Part shown: positions 35,265 through 44,520 of the stretch, piece by piece | How the letters are laid out: the number at the start of each line of letters is the position of its first letter | Numbering within the stretch: position 1 is the first letter of the stretch | DNA from: Dermacoccus abyssi | Lineage (GTDB): Bacteria; Actinomycetota; Actinomycetes; Actinomycetales; Dermatophilaceae | Assembly (NCBI RefSeq): GCF_034541975.1 | Contig: NZ_JAVYJM010000001.1 | Strand: one strand, 5' to 3' | Length of the DNA stretch: 64,000 nt | Program-made: the position numbers and the translations under genes | Notes under the pieces: generated by a model | Database searches by the model: none | What the model was told of the DNA's origin: nothing | The model's input: the letters and a program-made list of their open reading frames with translations, nothing else

Positions 35265-35278
35265 GTGTCCTCCTCGAA

Positions 35279-35305
35279 GGACTCGCCGAAGCGACTGGCG
35301 AGTCC
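35279..35305 (-). promoter_or_regulatory. Expression-platform hairpin before metX
   Basis: GGACTCGCC (minus strand, 35305-35297) pairs perfectly with GGCGAGTCC (35287-35279). Its 5' arm shares bases with the 3' end of the SAM-IV aptamer, and its 3' end is 4 bases from the ribosome site, so the two folds should be mutually exclusive. Confidence 0.65.
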
Positions 35306-35409
35306 GCGCTTGCCGCAGCGTTCACGGCCCTGTCGTCACCCGGGGCACCCCACCGCGGTGGAGGGTTGCCGCTCAGTCAGCCGGGGCTTGTGTGACTGAG
35401 ACTCTTGAC
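35300..35409 (-). ncRNA. SAM-IV riboswitch upstream of metX
   Basis: Read on the minus strand, the leader has an 8-base stem CTCAGTCA/TGACTGAG around the loop CACAAGCCCCGGC, then CGGCAACCCTCC, CCGCGGTGGGGTGCCCCGGG and TGACGAC, and finally GGCAAGCGCGGACTC. These blocks, in this order, are those of SAM-IV riboswitches in actinobacteria such as the mycobacterial example I recall. The first GTC can pair with GAC to close the aptamer. A TAGTCT -10-like element at 35416-35421 would start the RNA at its first base. High S-adenosylmethionine should turn metX off. Confidence 0.88.
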
Positions 35410-35523
35410 GCTTTCAGACTAGGGCGAGTGCAGCGAATGCGCCAGGAAGGCCCCTGCTGATGTCCACGATGTGAAGCGCCGGCCCGGTGGCTGCCCGCAC
35501 TCTCTCGCCTCGTCGCCACGACG

Positions 35524-36510
35524 TCAGCGACGGCGCCGCGCCGCACGATTCGGCCTCGCCGGCCGCAGGAAGTCCTCGTACGCCATGCCGGAGGAGGTCA
35601 TCCTCACGACGAGGTCGACGAGAGGTAGGCGCGCGCCCCGTTCCTGGGCCTCGGCGGCGGCGAGCACAGCGCTGGGCCGCTCCCCTTCCCGCCAGCGCGC
35701 GAGTGCCACGAGACACAGCCAATGGGCTCGCGCCGGCTCGGGCACGGCGACGAGGATCTCCAACAGGCGCTGCGAACTCACCGGCTCGGACCAGCACTGC
35801 CGAGTGGTACGGGCTCCCGCGGCCAGTTCGGGCACGACGCTCCACACTATCTCGTCGCGCAGGAGTGGATCGGGCATGGCGTCGACGACGAGCGCCAGAG
35901 CCTCACGGTCGCGAGTGCTGTGGGGGTGCCCGGAGCCTGAGGCCACCTCACGCCAGGCCGCGCGCACCCGGCCGGTCTCGCCCGGTAGCCCGACGAGCAG
36001 GTCGGCGACGGCCCGTTGGGCCAGTGGCGAAACCGCGTGGAGGGCTGCCACGGCTTCGTCACGTGATGACGCCGGTTCGAGGCGTCCCTCGAGGGCCGAT
36101 GCGAGGGAGGGCACATCGGCGGCAGTCGGCACTGGGGCCAGTGCACCGTCACAACAGCCTTTGGTGCACGTCGTTGCCCACCAGACGTCAGGGGCCACGA
36201 CGAGGGCGTGCTCCACCTCGACGGCCGGTGCGAGAGCCCGCGTGACCAGGTCGAGATCGACGCCGGGACTGCACTGGTAGGCCGTGACGACGACGCCACT
36301 CGTGCCGAGACGATTCGACGCCTCGACGACGCGATCGCGCACGTGGTGAACGTGCTCCGGGGTGACGACGGCTTCGTCGAAGCGGGCAGCCCCCGCAACT
36401 CGCCCGCCGTCCATGAACGTGACGACGAGAGACGCCGTCGGAGCGAAGCCGAACTCGTACGGCATGAGGGCGAGCAGCGGGCCCATGCCCGAGAGATGAA
36501 GTGTGGTCAT
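35524..36510 (-). CDS. DUF4192-domain protein
   Basis: 328 residues, soluble. It opens with LHLSGMGPLLALMPYEFGFAPTASLVVTFMDGG, the start of DUF4192, a family found mostly in actinobacteria and of unknown function. The rest is Ala/Arg-rich helical, with a conspicuous CTKGCC cysteine cluster near residue 115-120. It ends in a very basic tail (PARPNRAARRRR), which suggests nucleic-acid contact (inference). The ATG at 36510 begins inside a large inverted repeat and has no ribosome site; GTG at 36534 would add eight residues. It is a single-gene unit between the metX leader and the DUF1232 gene. Confidence 0.75.
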   Translation of the reverse strand: MTTLHLSGMGPLLALMPYEFGFAPTASLVVTFMDGGRVAGAARFDEAVVTPEHVHHVRDRVVEASNRLGTSGVVVTAYQCSPGVDLDLVTRALAPAVEVEHALVVAPDVWWATTCTKGCCDGALAPVPTAADVPSLASALEGRLEPASSRDEAVAALHAVSPLAQRAVADLLVGLPGETGRVRAAWREVASGSGHPHSTRDREALALVVDAMPDPLLRDEIVWSVVPELAAGARTTRQCWSEPVSSQRLLEILVAVPEPARAHWLCLVALARWREGERPSAVLAAAEAQERGARLPLVDLVVRMTSSGMAYEDFLRPARPNRAARRRR

Positions 36511-36537
36511 AGCTTCACGAAGCCATGACCACACTTC
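36498..36537. repeat. 19-base inverted repeat covering the DUF4192 start codon
   Basis: Arms 36498-36516 and 36519-36537 match at 18 of 19 positions, with a 2-base loop. The ATG of the DUF4192 gene lies within one arm. It could be a regulator's operator or an mRNA hairpin that hides the start. Confidence 0.85.
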
Positions 36538-36581
36538 TCACGACCAGTGCGAGGCGCTGGCGCCTGTGGACAAGGGCGTCC

Positions 36582-36965
36582 TCAGCGCACGCGCTCCCCC
36601 GCCAGCGTCACACCTGTGCGCTTCTCCCAGTCGAGGAAGTCGTCGGTGACGTGCACGAGCGAGCTCGCCAGCCACGTGAGGACGGCGGCGTCGTCCGCAA
36701 GACCCACGACTCCCAGGAGCGCCTCGGGCAGCAGATCGACCGGCGAGGCGACGTAGGCCGCAGCAGCCGTGAGCAGCGCGAGCTGCGCGGTGCTCACGCC
36801 CCGGTACGAACCGGAGCGCACAGCGCGAGCCAGGCGCGGAAGTGCGCTGAGGCGGGTCGTGAGCGAGGGACCTCCGGCGGCGGACGCCGCCGTCACTGCA
36901 GCAGCGAGGGATTTCAGGCCGGCGAGTCGGGTGACGCGGCGACCGAGCGAGGTGGGACGTGCCAT
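36582..36965 (-). CDS. DUF1232 (YkvA-like) membrane protein
   Basis: 127 residues with one or two hydrophobic helices. AYVASPVDLLPEALLGVVGLADDAAVL is the DUF1232 signature (SPxDLxPxxxxxxGxxDD). Members are small membrane proteins without proven function. The ATG at 36965 has GGAGG 7 bases upstream. The C-terminus is a charged tail. Confidence 0.85.
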   Translation of the reverse strand: MARPTSLGRRVTRLAGLKSLAAAVTAASAAGGPSLTTRLSALPRLARAVRSGSYRGVSTAQLALLTAAAAYVASPVDLLPEALLGVVGLADDAAVLTWLASSLVHVTDDFLDWEKRTGVTLAGERVR

Positions 36966-37067
36966 CGAAGTGCCTCCGGTTGACGAGCGTTCGGGTGAAC
37001 AAAGCGTCAACGCCGACGCCACGCGGTGCATTCCGCGGGCGCCGGCGTCGTCACGATCGGCGGAGCG

Positions 37068-37760
37068 TCAGGCCGTGGGCGGCACCGCCGCGATGAAGTC
37101 CTTGCGCGCCGCGTCGGCGATCTTGCGCAGGAGCATGACGTCGAGCCCCGCACCGATGAAGCCACCCGCAACCGGGATGACGCGCGGGATGCGCGAGAGG
37201 AACTTGCGCCCGACCTGCGTGCCCAGGCGGAACGCGACGGACTTGTTGACGACCGCGAGCGCCGCCGGGGGCAGACGACGGGTCGCAACGTTCGTCGCGA
37301 CACCGCCGCTGAACGCACCCATGCCCTTGAGAACCTGCGTGGCATCGGCGCCGATGAGGTCGAGCAGGATGGCCGAACGGACCGACTCGTCGCGCAGGTT
37401 GTGGCCGTACAGGTGCGCGATGGAGGCCACCATGCGCGTGGCAACGGTGTAGAAGCCGACGATGTTGGCGGGCAGGGCCACGGGCATCGTGATGAAGCCA
37501 CCGAGGTTGGTGACGAACCCGTTCGCACCCGCGAGCTTCGTGTGTGAACGCACGATGGCGTCGACCGCGGCTTCGCGTGAACCGTTCTTCTTCAACGCCT
37601 CGTCGGCCACCTTCGCCGCGGAGTCGAAGGTGGCGACGCCGTCGATGCCGGTGGAGATGAGGTGCTGGGCCAGGGAGTTGGCGGCGCGATCGAAGGTGCC
37701 GTTCGAGCCCTGAGCCGGCTCAATTTGCTTGTCGTCTTTGTCTTTACCGAATCCGAACAT
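37068..37760 (-). CDS. EcsC-family protein
   Basis: 230 residues. After a polar start (MFGFGKDKDDKQIE) come several amphipathic or hydrophobic helices with LGGFITMPVALPANIVGFYTVATRMVASIAHLYG and VIPVAGGFIGAGLDVMLL, typical of the EcsC family. B. subtilis EcsC belongs to an ABC transporter locus; no transporter gene is near here, so a function is not inferred. The ATG at 37760 has AGGATC upstream. Confidence 0.75.
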   Translation of the reverse strand: MFGFGKDKDDKQIEPAQGSNGTFDRAANSLAQHLISTGIDGVATFDSAAKVADEALKKNGSREAAVDAIVRSHTKLAGANGFVTNLGGFITMPVALPANIVGFYTVATRMVASIAHLYGHNLRDESVRSAILLDLIGADATQVLKGMGAFSGGVATNVATRRLPPAALAVVNKSVAFRLGTQVGRKFLSRIPRVIPVAGGFIGAGLDVMLLRKIADAARKDFIAAVPPTA

Positions 37761-37819
37761 GGGCTGATCCTTGCAGCGCACCGATGGCTGGGCAACCGGT
37801 ACCGCGAACGCGGGCCTCG

Positions 37820-38821
37820 TCAGTCGGCCTGGGGGCGATTCGGCGAACCGTCGGAGTCGTCCGAGTCGTCGGCATGGTGGGCGGCGCCACGCTCGCCGCC
37901 GCGCGTGTCCTCGTTCTCGTCGCTGCCCGAACGCAGGAACTGCTCGAGTTCCTCGCCGATCTCGTCGGCGCTGGGCAGTTCGTTCATCTCGGCCGCGAGC
38001 AACGACCGGCGCCGGCGGCCCTCGGTGAACGTGTCGTATTGCTGCTCGAGGCCGGAGACCACCTCGGTGACCTCGTCGTTCTCCCCGACCTGCTTGGCGA
38101 TGTCGGCCCGGTGCAACCCGGCGATGGCGGCCAGCTCCTGCGCCGGAATCGCGAGACCGGTGAGCCCGGTGACGCACTCGAGAGCCGCGATGGCGGCGTC
38201 GCCGTACTCGACCTGCACGAGGTAGTGCGGCACGTGGACGGCGAATCCGGCCGTGTCGATGCCGGCCTCGGCGAGACGAATGTGGAGCAGCCCCTCGGCG
38301 CTGGCCGGGATCTGGACGTTGCCGAACAGCGGCTCGTTCTCGGTGAGGTAGCGCTGGTTCGAGGCGTAGCGCGTGAAGCCGATGGGACGCGTGTGCGGCA
38401 CCGCCATCGGGATGCCGTGCGCGCTCACCATGAGACTGACGCCGAACATCGAGGCGAGCATGCGCGTGGCCTCGGCGACGCGCTCCCACTGGTAGTCGGG
38501 CTCAGGGCCGGTGAGCAGGAGGAACGGCGTGCCCTCGGCGTCGATGACGCGGTAGAGCACGAGCGACGGGTCGTCGTACTCGCTGAAGCGGTCGCGGTCG
38601 AACGTCATGACCGGACGACGGCCGCGGTAGTCGAGCAGCTGGTCGAGGTCGAACGACGCGACGACCGTGTGCTCGAGGGTGCCGAGGATGTGCTGGGACA
38701 TGAGCTTCTGAGCGAAGCCCGCATCGATGAAGCCGCCGAGGGCGACGACCATCGTGCTCGCACGCAGGTCGTGCGAGGTCGTGTCCGTCTCCAGACGAAA
38801 CAGCTGAGCCGGGTCGAGCAC
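37820..38821 (-). CDS. PAC2-family protein (proteasome assembly chaperone-like)
   Basis: 333 residues. TMVVALGGFIDAGFA, then VMTFDRDRFSEYDDPSLVLYR, LLTGPEPDYQWERVAEA, and VVHVPHY-type blocks are those of the actinobacterial PAC2 family. The C-terminal ~70 residues are acidic and disordered-looking (DENEDTRGGERG, DDSDDSDG). GTG start at 38821 with GGAGAGG upstream. The family resembles eukaryotic proteasome assembly chaperones; no proteasome genes are in this window, and the role is unknown. Confidence 0.85.
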   Translation of the reverse strand: MLDPAQLFRLETDTTSHDLRASTMVVALGGFIDAGFAQKLMSQHILGTLEHTVVASFDLDQLLDYRGRRPVMTFDRDRFSEYDDPSLVLYRVIDAEGTPFLLLTGPEPDYQWERVAEATRMLASMFGVSLMVSAHGIPMAVPHTRPIGFTRYASNQRYLTENEPLFGNVQIPASAEGLLHIRLAEAGIDTAGFAVHVPHYLVQVEYGDAAIAALECVTGLTGLAIPAQELAAIAGLHRADIAKQVGENDEVTEVVSGLEQQYDTFTEGRRRRSLLAAEMNELPSADEIGEELEQFLRSGSDENEDTRGGERGAAHHADDSDDSDGSPNRPQAD

Positions 38822-38916
38822 TGGCCTCTCCTTCGATTCGATGTGCCTGGTGCAACGTCCCCGTCACACGGAAGATTCCCGCATCGCTGCGGGCGAACAA
38901 CCGACTCGCGGGACGC

Positions 38917-39354
38917 TCAGTTCGCGGCCGCGTCCACGACGTGCTCGCCGTGACCGGCGCTGCGCAGGCTCTCGCGCAGCTTCTGCGCGTTGGCTGCGAG
39001 GATCTGCTGGTCCTGGCCGTGAACGACGTCGTGCGGGTCGAAGTCCGCAGGCGATTGCGTCGGCCACACGTGCAGGTGCAGGTGGGCCACCTCGTAGCCC
39101 TCCGCGAGCAGGCCGATGCGCTTGGCCGACCAGGCCTCCTGCTGTGCCTGCCCGATCTTCTGCGCCACGTCCATCAGGTGCGAGAGCACCTGCGGGTCCG
39201 CGGCCGTCCACTCCTCGATCTCCTCGCGGGGCACGACGACGATGTGCCCGTCGGTGATCGGGTCGATCACGAGAAAGGCCACGCACGTCTCGTCCTGCCA
39301 GACGAAGTGACCGGGGATGTTGCCGTCGATGATCTGCGTGAAGATGCTCGCCAT
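38917..39354 (-). CDS. HIT-family nucleotide hydrolase/transferase
   Basis: 145 residues, the normal length for a single HIT domain. FTQIIDGNIPGHFVWQDE, FLVIDPITDGHIVVVPR and the active triad of histidines H91-L-H93-L-H95 in AHLHLHVWP are visible. HIT proteins cleave nucleotidyl phosphoramidates and similar substrates. A 19-base gap separates it from hrpA upstream, so it may share the hrpA transcript. Confidence 0.92.
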   Translation of the reverse strand: MASIFTQIIDGNIPGHFVWQDETCVAFLVIDPITDGHIVVVPREEIEEWTAADPQVLSHLMDVAQKIGQAQQEAWSAKRIGLLAEGYEVAHLHLHVWPTQSPADFDPHDVVHGQDQQILAANAQKLRESLRSAGHGEHVVDAAAN

Positions 39355-39373
39355 GTCTCCAACCTAGAGGAGA

Positions 39374-42300
39374 TCAGAGCGCTTCGGCAGCGTCCATCGC
39401 CTTGTAGATGCGCTGGGGCGAGACAGGATGAGCCGTGCCGAGGCGCTGCGCGAACAGGCTCACGGCGAGTTCCTCGATCATCCAGCGGATGTCGACGACG
39501 TCGGCGTCGGTGCGGCGTTCGGGGCGCAGCGCCGCGAGCATGTCCTCGTACTCGGCGCGCACGGTGGCGAGCTGATCGGCTCGGTCGGCGTCCCGCGCGG
39601 TGTCGGTGACGCCCTTCGTCACACGCTCGAGCAGCGCGCGGACGTAGACGTCGAGGCGCGGCAAGCGAGCCATGCCGGTCTGCGCGACGAAACCCGGATG
39701 GATGAGCGCGACGAGGTGGGCTGCGACGTCGTCGTGCAACGCCTTGGCAGCCGGCGACGTGAGTTTGCCCAGCGCGAGCTCCACCTCGTGCGCGTGCTCG
39801 AGCACCGGGGCGAGCTTCTCCGACGCCTCGAGAACGAGCGGTGACACCTGCTGACGGACCGTGCGCAGCGCCTCCTCGAATTGTTCGGGCGTGCGCACCT
39901 CGTGGTTCGGCATCCCCGCGACGACGGAGTCGACCGCCGCCGCGAGCACGTCGTCCATGAGGGCCGTCATCGAACCGTGCGGGTTGTTGCCCAGGGCCAG
40001 CTTCTGGCGGTTCGACATCAGACCGAGGATCCGTTTCCACGGCACCTGGGTGTTGAGCAGCAGAAGTCGACGCGTGCCGAGGCGGCTCGCCTGCGTCGCT
40101 TCGGAGCGCGTTCCGAGCACCTCGACGGCCACGCTCTCGCCGTGATCGACGAGGGCCGGGTAGCCGGTGATGCGCTGGCGGCCCGTGGTCTTCGTGAAGG
40201 TGGACGGCAGGTCGTCGAGGGTCCAGGCGGTGAGGCCTTTCTTCTCGAGGTCGCCGGCGGCCTTGGACATCGACTGACGCAGACGCCCCGCGAGCGCGTC
40301 CTGAAGCTCGGCGAGGTGCTTGCCCTCACGCAGTCGTTTGCCCCGAGCGCCCTCCACCCTGAAGGTGACCTTGAGGTGATCGGGCAGGCGGTCGGTGTCC
40401 CAACTCCCCTCGGGCACACGCACTTTGGCGAGGTCGAACAGGGCGTCGGCGAGCTCGTCGGTGAACGGACGCTCGCCCGCCGCGCCACCCGCGTCCATGA
40501 GTGCGAGCGCCCGGCGCGCATGATCCGGCGCGGGCACGAAGTTGCGGCGCACGTTCTTCGGCAGCGACTTCACAAGGGCGGTGGCGAGTTCCTCACGCAT
40601 ACCGGGCACGAGCCAGTCGAAGCCCTCGTCACTGACCTGGTTGAGCACCGGCAGTGGGATGTGAACGGTCAACCCGTCGGCGTCCGCGCCCGGCTCGAAC
40701 TGGTACGTCAACCTCAGCTTGAGCTTCCCCTGGCGCCACGACTTCGGGTAGGCCGTCTCGTCCACGGCCTCCGCGTCGTCGGCGACGAGGAAGTCCTCGG
40801 TGAAGGTGAGGAGCTCGGGCTCGGTGCGCCGCTTCTCCTTCCACCACCTGTCGAAGTGCGCACCCGAGACGATGGATGCGGGCAGGCGCTCGTCGTAGAA
40901 GTCGAAGAGCGTGTCGTCGTCGACGACGAGATCGCGGCGGCGAGCGCGCGCTTCGAGGTCGGCCATGCGGGCCATGAGGCGGGCGTTGTCCTTGAGGAAC
41001 GCGTGCTGCGCATCCCAGTCACCCTCGACGAGAGCGTGACGGATGAACAGGTCCCGGGCCGTCTCGGGTTCGAGCGGTCCGAGCGCCACCCGGCGCCCGA
41101 CGACGAGCGGGACGCCGTAGAGCGTGACGCGTTCGAGCGCGACGGCGGACGCCCGCTTGCGCTCCCAGTGCGGCTCCGCGTGCGAACGCTTGACGAGATG
41201 CGCGCCGGTTTTCTCGACCCACAGCGGGTCGACGACGGCGTTGGTGCGCGCCCACATCCGGGTGGTCTCCACGAGTTCGCCCGCCATGACCCAGTCGGGC
41301 TGGCGGCGGAAGAGCGTCGATCCGGGCTGGATGGCGAAGCGCGCGTTGCGGGCACCGAGGTACTCACGCTTCTCCCGATCACGCACACCAACGTGACTGA
41401 GCAGTCCCGTGAGCAGCGCTTCGTGGATGGCGTTCTCGCTCGCGGCGTTGTCACTCATGAACAGCTTCGCCTGCTTGCAGGCCGCCTTGAGCTGCGCGTG
41501 CAGGTCCTGCCACTCCCGAAGGCGCAGATAGTGCAGGTACTCGCGCTTGGCGAGGCGGCGGAAGGCGCTCGAGGAGAGCTCCCGCTGCTGCTCACGCACG
41601 TAGTTCCACAGGTTGAGGTAGCCGAGGAAGTCGCTCGATTCGTGCTTGAACCGGGCGTGCTGCTGGTCGGCCTGGGCCTGCGCGTCGGCCGGTCGCTCCC
41701 GCGGATCCTGGATCGACATGGCAGCAACGATGATGAGCACCTCGCGCAGCGACCCGTTGGCCGCGGCGGCGACGAGCATCCGCCCCATGCGCGGGTCGAC
41801 GGGCAGGCGCGCGAGGGTGCGGCCCGTCGGTGTGAGCTTCTTGCGCTGCCCGCTCGCCTTCGTGTCGAGCGCGTGCAGCTCCTCGAGGAGCGCCAGGCCG
41901 TCCTTGATCTGACGGGCGTCGGGCGCATCGACGAAGGGGAAGCGCGCGATGTCGCCAAGGCCGAGCGACGTCATCTGCAGGATGACGCTCGCGAGGTTGG
42001 TGCGCAGGATCTCCGGGTCGGTGAACTCCGGACGCGACTCGAAGTCCTCCTGCGAGTAGAGGCGGATGCAGATGCCGTCGGCCACACGTCCGCAGCGTCC
42101 GGCGCGCTGCCGGGCCGACGCCTGCGAGATCGGCTCGATGGGCAACCGCTGGACCTTCGTGCGTTGGCTGTAGCGCGAGATGCGAGCCGTGCCGGTGTCG
42201 ATGACGTAGCGGATGCCCGGCACCGTCAGGGATGTCTCGGCGACGTTCGTCGCGAGGACGATGCGTCGGCCGTTGTGCGGCGCGAACACCTTGTGCTGCT

Positions 42301-43228
42301 CGGCCGCGGAGAGTCGGGCGTAGAGCGGAACGATCTCGACGTCGTGCCGGGCGCGACCCCAGTCGGCGCCGCGCAAGGCGTCGGCTGCGTCGCGGATCTC
42401 ACGTTCACCGGAGCAGAAGACGAGGATGTCCTGGCTCGAACCGTCGCCACTGCCGGAACGCCAGAGCTCCTGGGCGGCCTCGACGATGCCGGTGACCTGG
42501 TCGATGTCCTCGACCTTGGGCTCGTCCTTGGGTGACGAGGGCGCGATCTCGCGCACGAGTGGGCGGTAGCGCATCTCCACCGGAAACGTCCGCCCGGAGA
42601 CTTCGATGATGGGCGCCGGGCCCTTGTCGCTGGCGAAGTGCTCCGCGAAGCGCTCCGGGTCGATCGTCGCCGACGTGATGATGACCTTGAGGTCGGGCCG
42701 GCGCGGAAGCAGCTGCTTGAGGTAGCCCAGGATGAAGTCGATGTTGAGGCTGCGCTCGTGCGCCTCGTCGATGATGAGGGTGTCGTACTGACGCAGGTCG
42801 CGGTCGCGCTGCATCTGCGACAGGAGGATGCCGTCGGTCATGACGCGCACACGCGTCTTCTTCGACGACTCGTCGACGAAGCGCACCTGGTACCCGACGA
42901 CGTCACCGAGCTCGACCGCGAGTTCCTCGGCGAGACGTTCCGCCACCGAACGGGCAGCGATGCGTCGTGGCTGCGTGTGCCCGATGGCGCCGCCGAGGCC
43001 GCGGCCGAGTTCCAGGCAGAACTTCGGCAACTGGGTTGTCTTGCCCGATCCGGTCTCACCCGCGACGACGACGACCTGGTGGTCTCGGATCGCCTCGATG
43101 ATCTCCTCACGAGCCTCGGCGACGGGCAGGTGCGCCGGGTAGTTAAGAACGAACGGAGCGCTCTCCTGCGTGTCAGGTGAGGGAGCCTCGGGTACGGCGG
43201 ACGGGGACGGATTCACTGAACTGGTCAC
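39374..43228 (-). CDS. hrpA: ATP-dependent RNA helicase HrpA (DEAH box)
   Basis: 1284 residues, the usual HrpA size. Walker A GETGSGKTT (57-65), DEAH at 154-157, SAT in ITSATIDPERF, motif VI QRAGRCGRVADG, then the helicase-associated, OB and DUF3418 C-terminal domains. HrpA enzymes act on mRNA or stalled ribosomes; E. coli HrpA rescues collided ribosomes. GTG start at 43228. It is the first gene of a run with the HIT gene. Confidence 0.95.
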   Translation of the reverse strand: MTSSVNPSPSAVPEAPSPDTQESAPFVLNYPAHLPVAEAREEIIEAIRDHQVVVVAGETGSGKTTQLPKFCLELGRGLGGAIGHTQPRRIAARSVAERLAEELAVELGDVVGYQVRFVDESSKKTRVRVMTDGILLSQMQRDRDLRQYDTLIIDEAHERSLNIDFILGYLKQLLPRRPDLKVIITSATIDPERFAEHFASDKGPAPIIEVSGRTFPVEMRYRPLVREIAPSSPKDEPKVEDIDQVTGIVEAAQELWRSGSGDGSSQDILVFCSGEREIRDAADALRGADWGRARHDVEIVPLYARLSAAEQHKVFAPHNGRRIVLATNVAETSLTVPGIRYVIDTGTARISRYSQRTKVQRLPIEPISQASARQRAGRCGRVADGICIRLYSQEDFESRPEFTDPEILRTNLASVILQMTSLGLGDIARFPFVDAPDARQIKDGLALLEELHALDTKASGQRKKLTPTGRTLARLPVDPRMGRMLVAAAANGSLREVLIIVAAMSIQDPRERPADAQAQADQQHARFKHESSDFLGYLNLWNYVREQQRELSSSAFRRLAKREYLHYLRLREWQDLHAQLKAACKQAKLFMSDNAASENAIHEALLTGLLSHVGVRDREKREYLGARNARFAIQPGSTLFRRQPDWVMAGELVETTRMWARTNAVVDPLWVEKTGAHLVKRSHAEPHWERKRASAVALERVTLYGVPLVVGRRVALGPLEPETARDLFIRHALVEGDWDAQHAFLKDNARLMARMADLEARARRRDLVVDDDTLFDFYDERLPASIVSGAHFDRWWKEKRRTEPELLTFTEDFLVADDAEAVDETAYPKSWRQGKLKLRLTYQFEPGADADGLTVHIPLPVLNQVSDEGFDWLVPGMREELATALVKSLPKNVRRNFVPAPDHARRALALMDAGGAAGERPFTDELADALFDLAKVRVPEGSWDTDRLPDHLKVTFRVEGARGKRLREGKHLAELQDALAGRLRQSMSKAAGDLEKKGLTAWTLDDLPSTFTKTTGRQRITGYPALVDHGESVAVEVLGTRSEATQASRLGTRRLLLLNTQVPWKRILGLMSNRQKLALGNNPHGSMTALMDDVLAAAVDSVVAGMPNHEVRTPEQFEEALRTVRQQVSPLVLEASEKLAPVLEHAHEVELALGKLTSPAAKALHDDVAAHLVALIHPGFVAQTGMARLPRLDVYVRALLERVTKGVTDTARDADRADQLATVRAEYEDMLAALRPERRTDADVVDIRWMIEELAVSLFAQRLGTAHPVSPQRIYKAMDAAEAL

Positions 43229-43303
43229 AGTCCTTCCAGTCTCTCACGGCTCGGCAAGGCGATTTCGGTGGTCAACCCTGCAGGAGAACCGTCAGAGCAC
43301 CGC

Positions 43304-44518
43304 TCAGTGCGCCGGTACCTCGAGGAACTTGGGGCGTCCCTTGCGCGGGTCGGCCAGGAGGTCGGCGAACGACTCGGTGTTGCGCGAGAGCGTGACGAGG
43401 AGGTCTCCACTCGGCGTCGCGAGTTCCGGATGCGCGAGCGGCTGGTAGGCGACGACGCCGTCACCTTGGGAGTACGGCTCGGCCACGGCCCGTTCGCCCC
43501 GCCAGGGACCCGACGGTGTGGGCGCGCTCCACACCCCGATGTTCTGCCCGAACTCACCGCCCTGCTTCGACACGAGCACGAAGCGCTCGCCACGGCGCAC
43601 GACGGAGAAGGTCTGTGAGACACCCTCATGCGCGAGAAGGAACGGACGGGCAGCCCCCGCGTCGGTGACGAACGTGCGGCCGTTCCAGAACTGCCACTCC
43701 GGGCCGTCGGACAGCTGCGCGAGTCGGGTTCGCGCCACGTACGCACCCTTTCCGGTGCTGCCCTTGGGCTGCTGGCTGCCGTAGACGTAGACCCAGCCCT
43801 CGTCGCCGACGAGCGCCGAACCCCAGTTGATCTGCTCGGCATCGGCGTTGTCGGGCGTCACGTCGAAACGGGTGACGGGCTGCGGCGCGCCGCCACGCTC
43901 GACGGCGTAGACGGCCATCGTCATGCCGCGGTAGGAGAAGTCGAAGAGGCCCTCCTTTCCCGGTTCGATCCGGGAGCACCCGACGAGGACGATGTCGGCA
44001 CCGCGCATCGGCACCGTCATGGCGCTGTTGGGCCAGCACACACGGCGTCCCTCGAATCCGCCGATGACCGGGCCGTTTCCCGGAGCGCGCACCTCGTCGA
44101 AGCACCGCCCCGTCCCGACGAGCATGCTGTTGGCGACCACACGTGGGTTCGTGCCCTTCGCCCGTGTGGTGTCGCCGAAGATCCAGAGCACCCGTCCATC
44201 GCTGAGCGGGGTCGTCACTCCGACGTCGCCGCTGCGCCAGGTCGCGAGCGACAACGAGGCCATGTCGCTTCCCCGCTCGGCGGCCGACGCCCGCGTGACT
44301 GCACGTTTCTCGGCGCTGCACTCGCTGCGCACGAGCGCGTTCGGTGCGGCCGCGAGCGCCTTGTCGGCCCTGTCGAGAAAGGGTCGCGACCCGATGCGAT
44401 CGGTGGAATCGGGGACGCTGAGCGTACAGCCACCGAAGGCGAGCGTGAGGCCGGTGGCCCCCACGAGTGCGACACGGCGACGTCGCACTCGTGTTGGCCT
44501 GCTCCGGCGCGGCGTCAT
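43304..44518 (-). CDS. Secreted DUF4185-type lipoprotein (beta-propeller)
   Basis: 404 residues. A signal peptide (RRRR, then VALVGATGLTLAFGGC) ends in a Cys at about residue 31 that could be lipid-modified, though Phe at the -3 position is unusual for a lipobox. The mature part has VLWIFGDTTRAKGTNP, GCSRIEPGKEG, WVYVYGSQQ, and VVAYQPLAHPEL, matching the DUF4185/five-bladed propeller glycosidase-like family. The role is unknown; possibly a surface carbohydrate-binding or hydrolysing protein. It lies 2 bases after DUF445, so the two are co-transcribed. Confidence 0.75.
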   Translation of the reverse strand: MTPRRSRPTRVRRRRVALVGATGLTLAFGGCTLSVPDSTDRIGSRPFLDRADKALAAAPNALVRSECSAEKRAVTRASAAERGSDMASLSLATWRSGDVGVTTPLSDGRVLWIFGDTTRAKGTNPRVVANSMLVGTGRCFDEVRAPGNGPVIGGFEGRRVCWPNSAMTVPMRGADIVLVGCSRIEPGKEGLFDFSYRGMTMAVYAVERGGAPQPVTRFDVTPDNADAEQINWGSALVGDEGWVYVYGSQQPKGSTGKGAYVARTRLAQLSDGPEWQFWNGRTFVTDAGAARPFLLAHEGVSQTFSVVRRGERFVLVSKQGGEFGQNIGVWSAPTPSGPWRGERAVAEPYSQGDGVVAYQPLAHPELATPSGDLLVTLSRNTESFADLLADPRKGRPKFLEVPAH

Positions 44519-44520
44519 CG

